The notes: generated by a model not told the origin, from the letters alone. DNA of 64,000 nucleotides from Isoetes taiwanensis (GCA_021234155.1 JAJEKV010000032.1:11786099-11850098); one strand, 5' to 3'. Shown: positions 24,665-37,554, numbered from the stretch's first letter. A program made the numbers and translations.

Positions 24665-26521
24665 CTAAGTTGTGGCCTTCTTGGCCAACAATGCCCATAC
24701 CCCCTTTCCAGGGTTATTAATGGCAGCAATCACTTCTTGAAGATCAGGCTCACCTGAAACTTGAGGGCCTGATTCTGCATTTCCTTCAGAACACACTTGA
24801 TATGTGTGGGTGTCATGATTGAGACCGCTTCTCGTGATCTTTTGCATAGCTACTTCTTGTTCTCTTTCTTGTAGCTGAACAACTTCTTTGCCATCCTCCA
24901 GCTTACCCCTCTTTGTTCTTCTGCCCTTTTCTTTCTGCAAATATACACCCAAGTTGCCCTCATCCGATGGAATTACTCCCTCAACTTCCTTAGGTGCTTC
25001 AATTAGTGTACAATGGGTCTGTTGTGTTTTCCACAAATCGGTCTTTGTGTTTACAACCGGTGCTGTGTTTACACTTCTTCTATAGCTTCTTGGACAGCTT
25101 CTTGGACTGTGGTGGTGGTTCTCTGTTTTTGCATTCAAATCACCACAATTGACTTGTACTCCTATAGGACTTTGCGGGTGTTGTGCATCTTCAAATGGCA
25201 CCATTGTCCTTCTTTGAACCCTCAACGGTGAGACCTCAATTGCGGGATCGGATTAACACATCCTTTTTGGTGTACTATTTGAAGCACACGCAACATGGCC
25301 AAAACCTAGCTTCGTCAAATACACCCTCCGGCACCTTTCCAGGGCAACCATGAATACATTGTCCTCCTCTCAACAATGAACAACAAGCTATATGATACTC
25401 ATGTTGTCAATTCATTGCTAAACTTAACCTGTAAGCTTTTATCAATTCCGGACCACATGCCGAACATGTATAAAATGGATCTTCCACTAGCAACTTATCT
25501 CAGATAATAGTAGAGATGCTAAATGTTGCAGGAGTATCCATTTTCAGCTTCCACAAATTGTTTATGTAGAAATGCGGAAGTCTCTGTTGTTCTTCGAGAA
25601 CTTTTAACTCCTCCTCAAGTTTGAGTTTACGTTTGACCTGCTCATTAATGGATGTAGGGTTCATTGCTTTTTGTACCTTGTTCCCGTGCCAAGTTTCCAT
25701 CCGGGACGATCTGCTCCAAATCTTTAATTTCTGCCTCCAACTCACATGTTGGATTAAGCTTGAACTCCTCCCCGTTTGTAGCCAAATCATTTGTGGCTTT
25801 GTCTTAAAACCTGTTTTTCAGCCTCTTCCAACATCATTTTCTGTAATTTAGAGGCCTTCTCATTGCCTTTCAGCTCACTTCCTACTGCTTCCAGATTCTT
25901 TGTGATAAGTAAAACTGATTTTCCAATCTCCTGTACTGCATTCTCTAAGGTTTTTATGTTTTCATCACATGCACTGATCTCATTTGATCCAGCTCCCACC
26001 TTTGGCTTTGCCTTCATTTCAGTTTTCCTAACATGTGCTACAACATCTGCCTCTGTTTTTACTTGTCTATTGTTGTGGTATCTTTGACATTGCACAGCAA
26101 ATGCAGCCCAGTTTACTTTGTGTTCCTCAGGTGCAAGTATTGATCTAGTGCAATTTTCAAACGCAAAAGCAAGGGCCAGTTGCTTTCTTACTTCTTTGTT
26201 GTGACAATTCTTGTAGATTTTTCGGCAGAGTGTTTCCAACTTCTCTTGAAGATGCTCCTTTGCACAGTGCCATTTTATCTTTCCCTTGTTCAACTTCTTT
26301 GTCCAAACAGATTCCCAATCTCGATCCGTGACATTATTTTCCAACCAAGCTTCTTCCTCATGGGGCTTCACCCCCGAATTGCACAGACCTCTGATGCTGT
26401 GAAAATCATCCGCGCTCCATGCCTCCATCATCAACAGTGAAACACTGATCTGAGTTTTCGCGCCCAGGGGAAAAGGAGGGAGAAGGGCGTGACGGGCTTC
26501 GACGTCCGCGAGTTTCAGCAC
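24665..26521 (-). pseudogene. Charged coiled-coil protein pieces in the Sola-like transposon
   Basis: Three minus-strand open frames follow one another. The first (26521 to 25787) contains WSADDFHSIRGLCNSG, WESVWTKKLNKGKIKWH and a Lys/Glu-rich helical end. The second (about 25790-25500) contains KRKLKLEEELKVLEEQQRLP. The third (25225-24665) is polar with KEKGRRTKRGKLEDGKEV and ends GVWALLAKKATT. I do not recognise a family. Strand, spacing and position fit N-terminal exons of the FCP1-like gene downstream, as multi-exon transposon genes often read. The exon structure is inferred, not proven. Confidence 0.35.
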
Positions 26522-26635
26522 TTAAAGTGCTTAAACGCTTCGCCAAAAGTTGTACCCCACTAGCGATTTTACACCCTGTAAGCAGAGGTGTGAGATGCTC
26601 CGGAAAGTAGCCAAGCTTCGGAAAGGCGAGAGTAG

Positions 26636-27075
26636 TGTTAGCCCTTTGGGCTAAACATATGTATGAGTGGCATAGGCCACATGTATTTATCACATTGGAC
26701 CACTTGATCTAGGGCCCAGATTTAGCCCACATATGTGGTAGGTGGCATAGGCCACATGTATTTGTCATATTGGACCCCACAATCTATGGCCCAGATTTAG
26801 CCTAGATATGTGGAAGGTGAGATGTCAGTTAGGGTTAGGGTTTTGCTCTACTATTTAGAGAGAGCATTTCCTCTCATTGTTTAGGTTTTTGCTCACGTTT
26901 TGGAGCACCTCCTTTTGGAGCATCAATATGATTCTGTTTTGTTCATTCTTTCTCTTGTTCTTGGAGTTTCTTCCCACCTTTCTTTGTTGATCATGAGCAT
27001 TTGTGGCAGCCTTGTGGCATCCGGCAGTCATGGACTGCTGCTGCAAGGTGATGCCAAGAACCCCAAACATCAACA
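26636..27075 (+). repeat. 5' LTR of the 4 kb element
   Basis: 440 bp. Its first 20 bases contain a perfect AGCCC..GGGCT palindrome. TTAGGGTTAGGG and AGAGAGAGC lie in its middle part. Confidence 0.95.
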
Positions 27076-27076
27076 C

Positions 27077-27095
27077 TGGCGCCTCATGCCGGGTC
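27077..27095 (+). other. Primer binding site, possibly tRNA-Asp type
   Basis: TGGCGCC begins two bases after the LTR, followed by TCATGCCGGG. TGGCGCCGTTGCCGGGG is complementary to plant tRNA-Asp, so the match is good at the start and partial later. Confidence 0.6.
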
Positions 27096-27241
27096 TCTTT
27101 AAACTCATGATCATACTCTTGTTTTGTTTTCAAGCATCTCCAAAAGTTTTCAAGAAAAAATTTGGTTCTACATCGACCCTTTATTCAATCCTCATCTCTG
27201 ATATCTATCTGCCCATATTTTAAACAGGGGCGATAAGATTC

Positions 27242-28251
27242 TTATTTCCCACATTTGGGTTCATTATCGACATCATTTTCACTGTCCATACTCTCTGTCA
27301 TCATTCCAGCAAGGCGCATATATTTATTCCATTCATTTGGGTTCACTTTTGCTATCCTGTGTTCTCTGTCTATACATTCAAGCCAAGGAAATTTTTGCAA
27401 TATTATTTTGTGGGTGGGAGCTCTGTTTCCACAACGTTTTCCTTCCACCGGTGTTTTGGTTGCGGCCTGCATCGTTTGTGTTCTTCGAAATGTTATCGGT
27501 CTCTGATATCTGCCCATACTCAGCAAAAGGGGCACATTCTGGGGCAGTTTCTTTCTCTCAATCCTGAGTTTTTTTCATCGACATTTTTGCTTTGCCCTAC
27601 GTTAATGTGCTATTTGTCAGGGCACTACTATCCTGTGGTTTTTTCCTGAAATTGTTGTTCTTAATTTTCTATTGTTAGTTTGTGCTCAACGGGCAAGCTA
27701 TGGAAATTCCAGAACAAGGATGTCCACCGACACAACCTGCAATCCTTCTCAATCTGAGAGGCCCATCAGCTCTCTGCATAATCCTATCTTTGCAAAACAG
27801 CCAAAGCAAGAGCAAATCGAAACCAGCAAAGGAATGTCCTTCAGCTGGATAATCACCTCGGCGATCTGATCAAGCGCAGCACACATGCAACATTTCAAGG
27901 AAACCATGCCTGCAAATTCGGTGAATGCCTCTTCGTCATTCATGGATAAGAAGCAAACATACCTCAACAATCGCTCTGTTGCAGCGTTCGACACAGTGCA
28001 ATCTCTATTCATCTTGAAGACCACACCCAGCTGCAAGATCAAGCAAGGATGACCTATTGTTCTTCACCGGGCTTCAATATAAACCACAGACAAATCAAGT
28101 TCTTCAAAAATAAGCTTAGAAAGTTTTCTCTGCCACATCCGCTGAGCCAGCCCCAATCCTGCCAGTATTTCCGGAGCATCTCGCCAAAACCTGCTAAATC
28201 CACTCCTTCTGCCTTCAAAGGAGCAGGGCCGAGTTTGCAACAGCGCCCCAA
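27242..28251 (-). other. Possible captured coding pieces on the minus strand of the 4 kb element
   Basis: Minus-strand frames at 27242-27535 and 27749-28042 look more protein-like than the surroundings. The second has the reading NAATERLLRYVCFLSMNDEE, faintly like armadillo repeats of plant U-box proteins, followed by an acidic-hydrophobic pattern. No splice signals or catalytic motif settle the question. Non-autonomous LTR elements do capture host exons, so this is listed as a possibility only. Confidence 0.2.
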
Positions 28252-28544
28252 AATTCGAGCATCATGCAGGGGCTTATCAACTCACTTCTTTTCCGTCCAA
28301 GATCTTTACCTGGTATGGCGTCTGTTGGCTTCAGAAATTTTTCAACTACATATGATCACGCTGGCACACAGCTCTGCATTTCTAAGCACCATCGTGAAGC
28401 CATCTTCCAGCGATAGCTGCAGTGATACACCCTCAGTATTTTCGTGGCAATCAAATGACCTCTTTTCTGCAAAAACTGATCTTCTGGCAAAACCTGGGCA
28501 TGAATTCTGTGCATTTACTCAAGCCTCTTGAAGACACCAACTCC

Positions 28545-29560
28545 ACGGCCCTCCACGGCATGGTTCAATCTCTGGCTTTCACAAAATGGGAAGCGTGAAG
28601 CCCATCCACGGCTCTATGACCCCAAGCTTTCACACAGAGCCCCCAAGCTTTCAAGAAATCACCACCTTCGCCCTGTCGAAACAGATCAAGCACTAGAGTT
28701 TTGCCTGTGCTTTCTTCAAAGGGTTTGGTTTTGCATCAACATAAGCCCACGGCCCATCACGGCGTGGCACAAATTCTCTCTTCACGTCTCTGTCGTCACT
28801 CTATTCACATCCCTCTTGCAGAACTTCGCCCACGGCCCATCACGGCGTGGCACAATTTCTCTTGTTGTAGCTCTGTTCAAGTCTCTAAACCCACGGCCCC
28901 TCATGGCGTGGCACACAGATGACAAGCGTGGTTTCACAGAGTCTCCACGACCTGTCTGCACCTTCACGGCCACAAAGCTACAAGAACGCAGCACTCACCA
29001 CGGCTCCCACAGCGTCACGGCATCCACGGCGTCACGGCATCCACGGCAGCGTGGCCTCCCACGGCGTCACGGCCTCCCACGGCGTGGGTCAACACAGAGC
29101 CCACGGCCTATCACGGGCGTGGCACCATGGGACGCGTGACCCACAACAGACAACAGACAGAAAAAAATATGCAATAAAAAAAATAATAAATGCTTCAATA
29201 TCCACGGCCCCACGGCGTGGAAAACATTGAGTTTCTTCTGAACTCTCTATTGTCAACATATTGTCACGATCTTTTTTCGAGGATATCTTTTGATTTTTCT
29301 CTTTCATGGAGAGAATTAGACGACGATTCAAGATGGCACATTTTTGGTGTTTTTCACCCCTTTAATGTTGAAGCCATTTTTTCATATACCACACAATATC
29401 TAGTCCTACCATTATGCCTTTGGAGGTAAAATTTCATGCAACTATGATTTCAAACATCACGGCCCAACGGCGTGAGTTCAACAATCTGTCACGGCCCCTC
29501 AAGGTGTGATTTCAAGCACAACTTTCAATCAACTTTTGACGCAAGAAGTATCTTGAGCAT
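28545..29560 (+). repeat. Array of short palindromic CACGG...CGTGG motifs in the 4 kb element
   Basis: More than ten copies of a motif close to CCACGGCCCATCACGGCGTGG are scattered through about 1 kb, with spacers of variable length and sequence. Copies near 28750, 28830 and 28890 are spaced; 29000-29120 is dense. Each copy can fold because CCACG pairs with CGTGG. Open frames across the array repeat PRPITAWH-like words and are not considered genes. Confidence 0.8.
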
Positions 29561-29794
29561 ATTTTTGGCACATTTTGGGGGACGCCTCATCTTTTGTCGC
29601 ATTCTTGGAGATCTTCTTTGCACCCTTGTACCAACAAACCTCACACAGCCGGCGTGTGTAGGCCTTTTTTTCAGCAATCTTTCCTCAACATTCAAGCTTA
29701 CCTCATCGACCCAAATGCAGGGCGTTTGAGAAACAACTTTTTTCAATCCATCTCGGTCGTCCATAATACATGGCGGTTGAGCCTCTTTCAAGCT

Positions 29795-30115
29795 CAATCA
29801 ATGGCGTGAAGATGACTTATGGCCTTCCGCCCCTTCAATTTCAAATCCTTCAAGTTCAACTATCTGCTCAAACTCTTTCAAGTTCAACACATGGCGTGAA
29901 GATGACTTAGGGCCTTCCGCCCCTTCAACAATTTTTGTTTCCTCATTTTTGTTCAACTCATTACAAGACACTTTGATTGGCGCATGTATTCGGAGCTCGT
30001 GGCAAGCTCTCTGAGAAGTGGTGACAGCCTTCTCAACATTCGGTTTGACTTCCATGGATTTAAAGGAGCTCGTGGCAAGCTCAAGCGAAGTGGTGACAGC
30101 CTTCTCAACATCTCA
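29795..30115 (+). repeat. Direct repeats at the 3' part of the 4 kb element
   Basis: ATGGCGTGAAGATGACTTA followed by GGCCTTCCGCCCCTTCAA occurs at about 29801 and 29892. GGAGCTCGTGGCAAGCTC followed by AGTGGTGACAGCCTTCTCAA occurs at about 29991 and 30066. Confidence 0.8.
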
Positions 30116-30249
30116 TGATTTTTGTACTTCATCGACATTGGCATTTTTTGGTCAAGAATTTTTGGCGACATTATCGTTACCTCCCCTCCCTTTGGACATT
30201 GTTGTACATGTTTAACCTGATGTTATAAAGGTTCTACATAGTTTGGTGT

Positions 30250-30261
30250 GGTGGGGGGGAG
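30250..30261 (+). other. Polypurine tract of the 4 kb element
   Basis: GGTGGGGGGGAG directly precedes the 3' LTR start TGTTAGCC. Confidence 0.85.
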
Positions 30262-31005
30262 TGTTAGCCCTTTGGGCTAAACATATGTATGAGTGGCATA
30301 GGCCACATGTATTTATCACATTGGACCACTTGATCTAGGGCCCAGATTTAGCCCACATATGTGGTAGGTGGCATAGGCCACATGTATTTGTCATATTGGA
30401 CCCCACAATCTATGGCCCAGATTTAGCCTAGATATGTGGAAGGTGAGATGTCAGTTAGGGTTAGGGTTTTGCTCTACTATTTAGAGAGAGCATTTCCTCT
30501 CATTGTTTAGGTTTTTGCTCACGTTTTGGAGCACCTCCTTTTGGAGCATCAATATGATTCTGTTTTGTTCATTCTTTCTCTTGTTCTTGGAGTTTCTTCC
30601 CACCTTTCTTTGTTGATCATGAGCATTTGTGGCAGCCTTGTGGCATCCGGCAGTCATGGACTGCTGCTGCAAGGTGATGCCAAGAACCCCAAACATCAAC
30701 AAGTAGAAGTGTGTGGATTGCTATTCAATAAACTTGATTATTATTACTATTATTATTATTATTATTATATATGGGCTTGAAGTTACAATTATTAAGATCA
30801 TTCATAGTGTGGGGGGATATTGCTGAGTAATGGGCAAGTACATGTTTGGAACCTTAGAATATGTACAAAGATTAAATTCTTTACCTAAGTGTTATTGTTG
30901 TGGATCCATGAGTTAATTTCTTAAGTTTTTAAGCTTAAGTAGATCCAATGGTCGAGATTGACGGGATCTCCAGTTACCATAAAGGTTAACTGGCCTGGCC
31001 CGTCA

Positions 31006-31899
<894 letters not shown>

Positions 31900-33115
31900 A
31901 TGTCTATGTAAAGTCCAAAGTACAATTGGTGTTAAACAGGGTTGTCCCTGTTCACTACTACTATTTGGGTTGTTTATTGATGAAGTGGAGAAATGGATGC
32001 ATGAAAATGGAGGCACGAGAGTGGATATGTAGTGCAATTATTGCTTTTTGTTGATGATATTGTGCTAGTCTCTTGGACTGAAAATGGTCTTCAAACATGC
32101 TTAGATATGCTTTATAGATCCTGTAAAACTCATGATATGTTGTAAACAGGGGTAAATCCAAGATATGGTATTTGGGACTACTGGCAAGCCTAATTTCTTA
32201 ATTGGAGGAGGATGAGAGTAGCGTATAAGTATCTAGGAATTGAAGTTATTAGCAATTATAAGTGGCCATTGGCTGCAAAAACGAGCTATAGAAGGGCTTT
32301 GGGCATTTTACAGAATGATCAAAATATGGACGGAGGAGAATAACTTAGAAAATTGGAATTGAGGCGATTGCTCTTTAGAGTTTTGGTGAAACCTGTCATA
32401 CTATATGAATGTCCCATATGAGCACTTGGTGGTTGGGCACATATTGAAAAGGTACAAAAACAGCTCCTCCTTGTAGAATTAGGAGTTAAAACTTTTTTCC
32501 CTTATAAAATGCTTCTGGCTAAAACGAGTTTTGTTCCTTTGGAGTTGGAAGCACTTAGTCAATCATTGCATTACCTTACTAGGGTAATCGCTCTAAAGAC
32601 TACTTACAACATCGTGTGTTAAACTGTCACAGATGGAAGGAGATGGTTGTATTCCCAGGGCTTGAAATGGACAAAAAAATGGGGTATTGAGGCATTTACT
32701 TGGCCAGAAAAACTAGGAGATATTCAGGCATTTGTCCAACTGAAGACGGCACATATGTTTTGGCAAATGGATGATATAATAAGGAAGTAAAAGCACATTT
32801 TTTTCTAAATGAAGTGAACATATTGAAATAATACTGTGCACAATCATACTTGGAATCTAGTATGAATAGGAAGTCAAGGCAATTAATCTCACAACTAAGA
32901 TCGTCCTCACATCATCTTGCTATTGAAGTCGATAGATGGCATAATATTCCCCAATCTGATCGATTATGTCCTTGTTGCTTGGCACTTTCAATGGTTGAAA
33001 GTGAGTTTCATACATTTCTAGAATCTTCATACGTCTCCAAAATCCACCAATTTGAAAATAATGGGTTTTAGTCAAGGAATAGGAAGTCGTTTTTTGACCA
33101 TACTTCACCTGTGGT
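31900..33115 (+). pseudogene. Non-LTR reverse transcriptase remnant (3' half)
   Basis: Changing frames give GVKQGCP (31928 on), LLFGLFIDEVEKWMHENGG, LLFVDDIVLVSW with the catalytic Asp pair (about 32050), then RVAYKYLGIEV, RRALGIL and LRRLLFRVLVKPVILY. Near the end it reads LRSSSHHLAIEVDRW and DRLCPCC with a following His, the zinc-binding tail seen after many LINE reverse transcriptases. Many stops show it is old. Endonuclease and 5' parts are absent. It differs from the two other LINEs in this window. Confidence 0.75.
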
Positions 33116-33424
33116 CTAGATTCAGAAGGTCAAACAATGCGAAGAAGGACCTCTCACCTAATTTTGTTGAAGCGCCTTAATGATTTTCCAATACCTCCAG
33201 CTAACCTTCACTTCACACAAGCCCAGAATAGAACAAGGTGGGGTGCACAGAGGGTTGTCCTCCAGTGCCCCAAGCGTGTCTTTGCATATTTTTGTTTCGT
33301 AATTTTGTGTTGGATCTTCTTTGTTTATATTGAACTTTTATAAAGACTTTTTTTTTTTTTTTTTTAAATGAACGTGGACCTTTACTACTCAAAAGAATAC
33401 AAAGAGTACATGGGGGACTCAAAA

Positions 33425-36400
33425 CCCAGTGGAGAAGATATCCACTAGAGCAACACTACCCATTACATACATAACATAGAAAAGTAGAGAACACAGATCA
33501 CCATGAGCACAACTGTTTGCTAGAGTAGGTGTGAATCTGAAGATATTGCTCCCAAAAAGGAAGAACACTTGTACGCCTTCACAATGCGACTATGGGCATC
33601 GCTAAGCACTTGCATATCTGAAAAGAACTGTCCCTTGAAGATGAGGAGATTTCGTCTCTTCCAGATGGACCAGATGATCTAAGCAAATGCTAAGTGGAAA
33701 GCCCTCTTTGCCAACTTGTCCCAAGAACTAGGATAGACTGACAATAGGACCTGCTGACTATTCAAGTCACAATGGAAAAGACTCAGAAGCCACTAACAAG
33801 CAAGTCGAACATGGTGACACAAGAAAAAGCAGTGCTCAATTGTCTCATCCCTCTGCGTGCAAAGAGGGCAGATCACAGAGACTTCTGGACGAAATCGATG
33901 AACAATAGTGTTTACCTGCACGCATCTATGAGTGATCTGCCACCATAAAATGGATAGCTTAGGATGAAGCAATGTATCCCATACCCATCGCCAGACTGCT
34001 TTACGATGAGGCTCGGGGATAACTAAAGGTCACTTTGGCGATGGAGGCAACACCTCAGGATGAAGCAGGACCACATACATCGAGTGCACCAGGTGCTCCT
34101 CCTTAACACTGCCATGAACCACCCAGAGCTGGGGAGCCACGTCTTGTGGATGTGGAGGAAGTGTAGCAGCTACTTTTTCCCAAATGCCCCGGTCCCAACG
34201 AAGAAGAAGGAACTTCAATTTGAACTCATTCCACGTCAACATCTTGTGTCATTATACCATGCAGATACTGTGAGCACACCTGCTGCTCGCCACCGACGTT
34301 GCGTCAATGGATGGACAGAAGAGACTAGGGGACAATCTGCCTGGCTGTCACCCAAAGGGATCCACCAGCAACTGGCTGTAGGATCTGTGTGGGCCATTGG
34401 ATGGAACTGAAACAAAGTGCACACAGTCTCCCAAGCAGCTAGCAACCCCTTGAGGAAAGGAGATGCATTAGGATATGGAGAAAGTGGATAGAATAATGCC
34501 CATGGGAGGAGAGGCTTAATGGATGGAGAGCCAAAGGAAATGCACATCTGTAAAGACTGGTGAATGAGACGCAGACGTGGAGAATTATCAGCATTATTGA
34601 GAATCTGCCATATGAACTTAGAAATCAGCACCTTGCTCTGGAGAAGAAAGTGAATCATCCCCAGCCCCCCACAAAGTTTAGGCATAATGCACTTCGCCCA
34701 ACTAACTTTAACATCAGCTCCTTCTTCAGTGCCACCCCAAATGAAGTTCCTGACAGTACGAACAATGAGCTGCATCTTTGTTTGCGGTGCCAGCAAGATA
34801 GATGCCATGTAGACATGTATACCACTCAGAACTGACTTTTCTACAATTACACGACCAGCCATGGATAACTTAGCCGTGGACCACCAGAACAAATGCCTTT
34901 CCACTCCCTTAATAATGACATCCCACGCATCTCCAGATGAGAGGTGTATACCAACTGGAATGCCTAGAAGCTTAGTTGCCTTCCCATGAGGAAGAACCTT
35001 CCATGGAAATGCAACCACAGAAGATGGCACTGGAGAGTCTAGGGCCCACAGGGCAGTACACTTTTGCCACCCCACAAAGATACAAGAAGCCAAAGAAAAA
35101 CTGTCCAACAAGGAAATGGCATTCTGCAAATTCTGCTCATAAGTGTCATCTGCATACTGATTACAGATCTCTTGTGAACCATTATTCATGGGAAGACCAT
35201 GCAGGATGCCTTCCTGCACTGCAAGAGAGAATACCTGAGAAAGAATCTCCGCCACAATTATAAAAAGCAGCGGTGCCAAAGAACAGCCCTGGCGAATGCC
35301 ACGTCCCATCTGAAAAAATGTTGATGGTTCTCCTTGAGAAAGAACTGAAGAACGAGCAGATTAATGAAGTTTCATAACATCTGTTGCAAACTGGGCACCA
35401 AAACCAAGACGTAAAAGGCACTGCTCTAGGAAACTCCAGTCAATACTGTCATATGCTTTTGCAAAATCCAGCTTCAAGTATACAATGGGGTAACCATGCA
35501 TTCTAGCCCAATAGAGACCCTCATATGCTGCTGCCACATTAGTCAAGATACACCGGCGAGGCAAGAAACCTGACTGTGTGGAAGAGATGGACTCGGTAAG
35601 CACGCCACAGAGCTTCTGAGCAAAAGCTTTAGCAAAGATCTTGTACACTGAGGACAACAAAGTAATGGGGCGCCAATCTGAAATGGAAGAGGGATCCTTA
35701 CATTTTAGAATAAGGGAGATGCAACCAGAGTTGAGGATTTTGTCCAGGTGCCTCTGTCTTTTAAAATCCCTGAAAGCATCATACACATCTGCACCAAGCC
35801 AATCCCAATACTCCTGGAAAAACTCCACTGGAATACCATCAAGACCCAGACACTTGCCCCTCTTGAGAGAAAATGTGGCTTCAGCTAAATCATTCTGGCT
35901 GATCTCAGCCTCTAAAGTGGCCCTTTGCTCATTGGTGACTATAGGATGAACCTTAGCAAGCAAAGCCGCTTGAAAATCTGACTGAAAAGGAAGACGTCGA
36001 GCAGTGAAGAAAGCTGAAAAGTGATTATGCAAAAAGCCTCTAAGCTCAGCTGGATCTGAAACAACACGCCCATCCTAAATCTGTAGAGACTGAAGAGATG
36101 CAGCTAGCTTTCTTGTTTTGGCAACTCTGAAGAAAAAACCTGTGCGCCGGTCTCCCTCCTTGAACCATTGCAACCCAGCTTTAATGCGCGCAAAGTGCAC
36201 CTGTTCAGATTCCATCTGCCGAATGCTACACAAAATTTGCTTCTCCACATGACCATCTGATGGGGCAACAGACCTGCATGCCTCAAGTTGTCGATAAAGA
36301 GCCAGCAAAAGGCTCTGGTTAGCAGAAGCCCGTTCACGACCCCAACCTTTAGCAAAAGACTTCACAGCAGCGAGAGCATTAACAATCCCGGCCATGCCCC

Positions 36401-37554
36401 TGTGTCGAGAGAAAGAAGTGAACCACGCCTGTCTACAGCCTGCCAAAAAATCATCATCCTTCAAGAAAAATGTATTCAGCTTAAAATATGTCTTAGAAGC
36501 AACATGCACCACCGTATGAGAGCAAGAGAAATACTGTGGATTATGGTCAGAAATCACAGTATTCAACAGGTTCTCACGATGAGAAGCAGGCAACAGGGTT
36601 GCTACCAAAGCATTATAGTAGCCTCTATCATGTCTTGCATATGCTCTACCACCACCCAACCAGCCATTACACCAAGTAAAACTTGAGGGACCCTCAACTT
36701 CTATGAAGCCACAATCTTGCATTAAGCGGTGCCATTTCTCCCGTTCAAAGCCTTGCACTATCTCTGCACCTCTGCCACATCTGTCTTGCTCAAGCTCAAC
36801 CATGTTAAAATCATCCACCATGATCCATGCAACAGAGGAGCCTAACCTCAATAATTTGGAACGCAAAGAAGCCCACAATGCGCCTCTCTGACGTGGGCGA
36901 TTATGCGCATACATATTAACCAATCCCCATTCTTGCCCTTTGTCAAACCACTTGACAATGATCCACCGGCCAAATCTGTCAACCTGAGTAAATGACACTG
37001 TAATAGTCCTCCTCCATGCTGTAAGGACACCAGCCTTTGCCGAGTCTGCGGCCGCCACCAGAACATTGTACTGCCTATACTTTGTAGGCATCCTCTTTCT
37101 TGCATTTATGCTCTTGCAAACAAATGAAATCTGAGTCCCACCTAGTCAGGGCCATGGACAACCTGCTCCTTTTAGTAGGGGAGGAGGCAACCCCTCGCAC
37201 GTTCCAGGAGATTAACTTACAGTGTTGTTACGTACTTACCGTACCTGTACGGTACTATAAGTATTTTACGTATCGTACCTCGTAATGTACCTCTGAGTTT
37301 TTAATGTACTGAAAAAAAAAAACAGTACATTAAAAGGTGTTGTTACCGTACCTATAAAATACGTACCGTACCTATAAAATACTTACAATACCTATAAAAT
37401 ACGTACCGTACCTATAAAATACTTACCGTACTTGTATTGAAATCTGACACAAAAACAATGCATTTTTTATTCCGTACGTACCGTACCTCTGGTACGGTAC
37501 GCTAAGTACTTGAAAATTACCGTACCCGTACGGAAACAACACTGTTAACTTCAT
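33425..37554 (-). pseudogene. LINE ORF2: APE endonuclease, reverse transcriptase, zf-RVT; broken
   Basis: The start is ATG AAG TTA (37554 down), overlapping the ORF1 stop as ATGA. A MITE interrupts at 37545. After it the reading is LISWNVRG and FICLQEHK (endonuclease start). A frame change near 37085 leads to a long frame from 37091 with GLVNMYAHNRP, IMVDDFNMVE and ISDHNP (catalytic loops). In-frame stops occur at 36075 and 35361. The reverse transcriptase region shows SDWRPITLLSSVYKI, LKLDFAKAYDSIDW, GIRQGCSLAPLLF and QYADDT, with both catalytic Asp present. The zinc tail region (33425-34240) has a CPLC...H...C pattern. The endonuclease Asp-His pair is kept. Confidence 0.88.
37220..37544. 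mobile_element. hAT-type MITE inside the LINE ORF2 start
   Basis: 325 bp, non-coding. Terminal inverted repeats begin CAGTGTTGTT at the left and end AACAACACTG at the right. The 8-bp target duplication is TTAACTTA and TTAACTTC (37212-37219 and 37545-37552; 7 of 8 match), as expected for hAT. The interior is made of repeated CCGTACCTATAAAATAC words and GTACGGTAC palindromes. Confidence 0.88.

Larger units (their letters stand above)
18898..26576. mobile_element. Large DNA transposon, probably Sola superfamily
   Basis: Inserted in the 3' LTR; the intact 5' LTR copy shows the empty site. Terminal inverted repeats of about 25 bp start GGGTGCAAAATCG at the left and GGGTGTAAAATCG at the right (reverse complement). 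The target duplication is TGTA (18894-18897 and 26577-26580). A 4-bp duplication is characteristic of Sola elements, and the transposase remnant has the HGKG..DG motif I associate with that group. Contents: transposase (plus), a small acidic two-exon gene (plus), an FCP1/HAD phosphatase-like gene and a coiled-coil gene (both minus). The element ends are very secure; the superfamily name is an inference. Confidence 0.72.
26636..30701 (+). mobile_element. Young non-autonomous LTR retrotransposon, 440 bp LTRs
   Basis: LTRs at 26636-27075 and 30262-30701 are both 440 bp and appear identical when read side by side, so the insertion is recent. Ends are TGTTAGCC and ATCAACA. The target duplication is AGTAG (26631-26635 and 30702-30706), and the uninterrupted 5' LTR of the host element shows the empty site. 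A primer site starts TGGCGCC after the first LTR and a G-rich purine tract precedes the second. The 3.19 kb interior has no gag or pol domains that I can see, so it must have moved with proteins supplied by another element. Confidence 0.95.

Noticed and set aside
28049-29139. Two overlapping plus-strand open frames (160 and 203 codons) joined by ATGA, like a two-gene operon
   Set aside because: The second mostly translates the CACGG...CGTGG repeat array in different frames, the first has no recognisable domain, and they lie inside a non-autonomous LTR element.
28545-29560. CRISPR-like array
   Set aside because: Nuclear plant DNA, irregular spacer lengths, diverged motifs, and location inside a retrotransposon.
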